From: Candidatus Caldatribacterium californiense OP9-cSCG
GTDB lineage: Bacteria > Atribacterota > Atribacteria > Atribacterales > Caldatribacteriaceae
Length of the DNA: 43,446 bases
Assembly: GCA_000353875.1 (NCBI GenBank)
Contig: APKF01000111.1
Coordinates: 1 to 43,446 of the forward strand
Direction: 5' to 3'
Shown here: in pieces, positions 42,094 through 43,446 of the stretch
Position numbering within the stretch: the stretch's first letter is position 1
Layout: every line of letters starts with the position of its first letter
The notes under the pieces: generated by a model
The model's input: the letters and a program-made list of their open reading frames with translations, nothing else
Databases searched by the model: none
Told to the model about the DNA's origin: nothing
Made by a program: the position numbers and the translations under genes

Positions 42094-42687
42094 ATGATGA
42101 AGACAAAAGAGGAGCAAAAGAAGGTTTTTCAGGAGCTTCTGGTTCCCGAGCTCCCTGCACTTTTCCGTACAGCTCTTCGCATGACCAGAAACCGCGAGGA
42201 TGCCGAGGATCTGGTCCAGGAAGCTGTAACCAAGGCTTTCGCCGCTTTCGACCGTTTTGAGGAAGGAACGAACTTCCGGGCTTGGATCTTCAAAATTCTC
42301 ACCAACACCTTCATCAATAACTACTACCGCCTCAGGGACCGGCAGAAAGCGCCATCGCTTGAAGAGATGGAAGACGAGACTTCTTTTCAGCCCTCCTTCG
42401 AAGGTGTCACCCCTGAGGAAGCTCTGCTCAACACGCTCACCCGGGAGGATATCCTCCGGGCCATCGAATCTCTGCCTCTTGAATTCCGTGCGGTTGTCGT
42501 ACTCACCCTCGTTGAGGGTTTTTCGTACAAAGAAACGGCTGAAATTTTGGACATTCCCATAGGCACAGTGATGTCCCGTCTCCACCGAGGACGAAAGCTG
42601 CTCCAGAAGCTACTCTGGGAGTACTCTACGCGAAAAACCGACATGGAAAAGGAGAACGAGAAGGGATGGACTGCAAAGACCTTGTAG
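42094..42687 (+). CDS. ECF-type RNA polymerase sigma factor
   Basis: This 197-residue sigma-70-family protein has region 2 (residues about 15-80, [39 protein letters not shown]) and region 4 (about 120-180, [40 protein letters not shown]). It is of the SigE/SigR/SigW class. The downstream gene encodes a zinc-binding anti-sigma factor and overlaps it by 22 nt, as expected for a sigma/anti-sigma pair. Confidence 0.93.
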   Translation: MMKTKEEQKKVFQELLVPELPALFRTALRMTRNREDAEDLVQEAVTKAFAAFDRFEEGTNFRAWIFKILTNTFINNYYRLRDRQKAPSLEEMEDETSFQPSFEGVTPEEALLNTLTREDILRAIESLPLEFRAVVVLTLVEGFSYKETAEILDIPIGTVMSRLHRGRKLLQKLLWEYSTRKTDMEKENEKGWTAKTL

Positions 42688-42893
42688 AAAAGCTCTATTT
42701 TTACCTTGATGGAGAAGTCCTCTCTGAAGAAGAACGGAGGGCAATTGAAGAGCACCTGGCTCTGTGCCGGAAATGCTGCGAGCGGTATGAGTTCGAGCGC
42801 CTCCTCTGGGATATGGTGCGGCACAACGGTCAAAACGACCACGTGCCCGAGGCCCTGATTGCCAGGATAGAAGGTGTTATTGCCCAGTTTTGA
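42666..42893 (+). CDS. Zinc-binding anti-sigma factor (ZAS, RsrA-like)
   Basis: This 75-residue protein has the ZAS signature: an N-terminal Cys ([17 protein letters not shown]) and the H-x3-C-x2-C motif in HLALCRKC. There is no membrane segment, so it is soluble, like RsrA of Streptomyces, which releases its sigma factor when its thiols are oxidised. The start lies 22 nt inside the sigma gene. Confidence 0.9.
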   Translation: MDCKDLVEKLYFYLDGEVLSEEERRAIEEHLALCRKCCERYEFERLLWDMVRHNGQNDHVPEALIARIEGVIAQF

Positions 42894-42897
42894 GGTG

Positions 42898-43446
42898 ATG
42901 ACCGTGGAGGGATTCCAAAGGGTTCCTGTTGAGCACATTGCCAAGGCCCTGGTGGAAAGTTACCGGAAAACACCCCGTATCACCTGCAGCGAGGAACGGG
43001 AGTTCCCCTCGCGGGAAAAAGTAATCTGGATCACCGAAGAACTCCGGGGGCTTCTCTTTCCCGGGTACCTCGGTAACACCCATATGTGCTGGGCAAATGT
43101 GGAGTACTTCGTGGGATGCAAACTCGACCATCTCTTCGTTGCCCTGAGCCAGGAAATCTCCAAGGCTCTTCGAAGTGACCCAAAGGCCATGGAGGGAACC
43201 TCTCGCTCCTGCGAAGAACGAGCTCGCGAAGAAGCCCGACGTTTCCTTGAAAAGCTTCCGATGATTCGGGAAATGCTTGATGAGGATGTTCAGGCTGCTT
43301 TCGACGGAGATCCTGCAGCAAAGAGCATCGAAGAGGTGATCCTGAGTTATCCCTGTGTCATTGCCATCTCCATCTACCGCATGGCCCATGAACTCTTTGT
43401 CCAAGGCATTCCTCTCATCCCCAGGATGATGACTGAGTATGCTCAC
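42898..43446 (+). CDS. cysE: Serine O-acetyltransferase, N-terminal part (cut by window end)
   Basis: The 183 codons visible here encode the helical N-terminal domain of serine acetyltransferase. The family region DGDPAAKSIEEVILSYPC, then AISIYRMAHELF, IPLIPRMMTEYAH, leads into the active-site His just before the left-handed beta-helix. The enzyme makes O-acetylserine for cysteine synthesis. The frame is open from ATG 42898 (or GTG 42895) to the window end, so the catalytic domain lies outside. The N-terminal extension is longer than in E. coli CysE. It starts 4 nt after the anti-sigma stop, so it is probably in the same operon. Confidence 0.82.
   Translation, partial: MTVEGFQRVPVEHIAKALVESYRKTPRITCSEEREFPSREKVIWITEELRGLLFPGYLGNTHMCWANVEYFVGCKLDHLFVALSQEISKALRSDPKAMEGTSRSCEERAREEARRFLEKLPMIREMLDEDVQAAFDGDPAAKSIEEVILSYPCVIAISIYRMAHELFVQGIPLIPRMMTEYAH

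Overview
The window (43,446 bases, fairly GC-rich, densely coded on both strands) looks like a chromosomal segment of an anaerobic or microaerophilic, probably thermophilic bacterium with an outer membrane. Evidence for the envelope type is a beta-barrel-like protein ending in Phe next to a LolA-like periplasmic protein and an RND permease. Gene content (sugar ABC transporter and sugar-catabolic cassettes, iron-sulfur flavoprotein, rubrerythrin-like protein, AraM-type glycerol-1-phosphate dehydrogenase, HD-GYP proteins) would fit Atribacterota (Caldatribacterium-like) or a Thermotogota-like lineage. That assignment is inference, not something the sequence proves.

Layout. 1-2867 (minus): HD-GYP genes in an exact 1,117-bp tandem repeat that starts at the window edge. 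2924-11047 (plus): a tight run of seven genes: two unrecognised proteins, an M14-like peptidase, two SPFH/HflKC-like membrane proteins, a NagD-type HAD phosphatase and a glycerol-1-phosphate dehydrogenase. 11037-17341 (minus): grpE-dnaK-dnaJ-rsmE-mtaB plus a degenerate secreted SNase-domain protein, with a sigma-70-type promoter before grpE and a strong hairpin between dnaK and dnaJ. 17491-24289 (minus): a catabolic cluster with deoC, an old-yellow-enzyme/FAD reductase, a GntR regulator, a ROK kinase, a Gfo/Idh/MocA oxidoreductase and a sugar isomerase, ended by a terminator. 24398-25717: rarA behind a LexA-like box. 25786-32575 (minus): RND permease, LolA-like protein, outer-membrane barrel, TetR, threonine aldolase and a small unknown gene. 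32663-35121 (minus): an iron-sulfur flavoprotein coupled to a DAHP synthase-prephenate dehydratase fusion. 35223-35681 (plus): a 1-Cys peroxiredoxin. 35717-40386 (minus): a ribose-type ABC importer. 40580-41680 (minus): a 56-residue membrane protein, a ferritin-like protein and a frameshifted 3'-phosphoesterase (LigD PE-like) gene. 41779-43446 (plus): zinc-ribbon protein, ECF sigma factor, zinc-binding anti-sigma factor and the start of a serine acetyltransferase, cut by the window end.

Several genes are linked by GTGA/TGATG stop-start overlaps, so translational coupling is the rule here. No stretch longer than about 200 bases lacks a gene. The longest gaps (40387-40579, 17342-17490, 21334-21446, 24290-24397, 35122-35222) hold the promoters, hairpins and dyads listed, apart from 35122-35222, where I see no convincing site. 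I found no tRNA, rRNA, CRISPR array, insertion sequence or known riboswitch.

The best candidates for something undescribed are the SPFH/M14 membrane cluster (2924-8942), the DAHP synthase-prephenate dehydratase fusion without a chorismate mutase domain, and the sigma/anti-sigma/serine-acetyltransferase module. The HD-GYP tandem array is striking but may be an assembly artefact.
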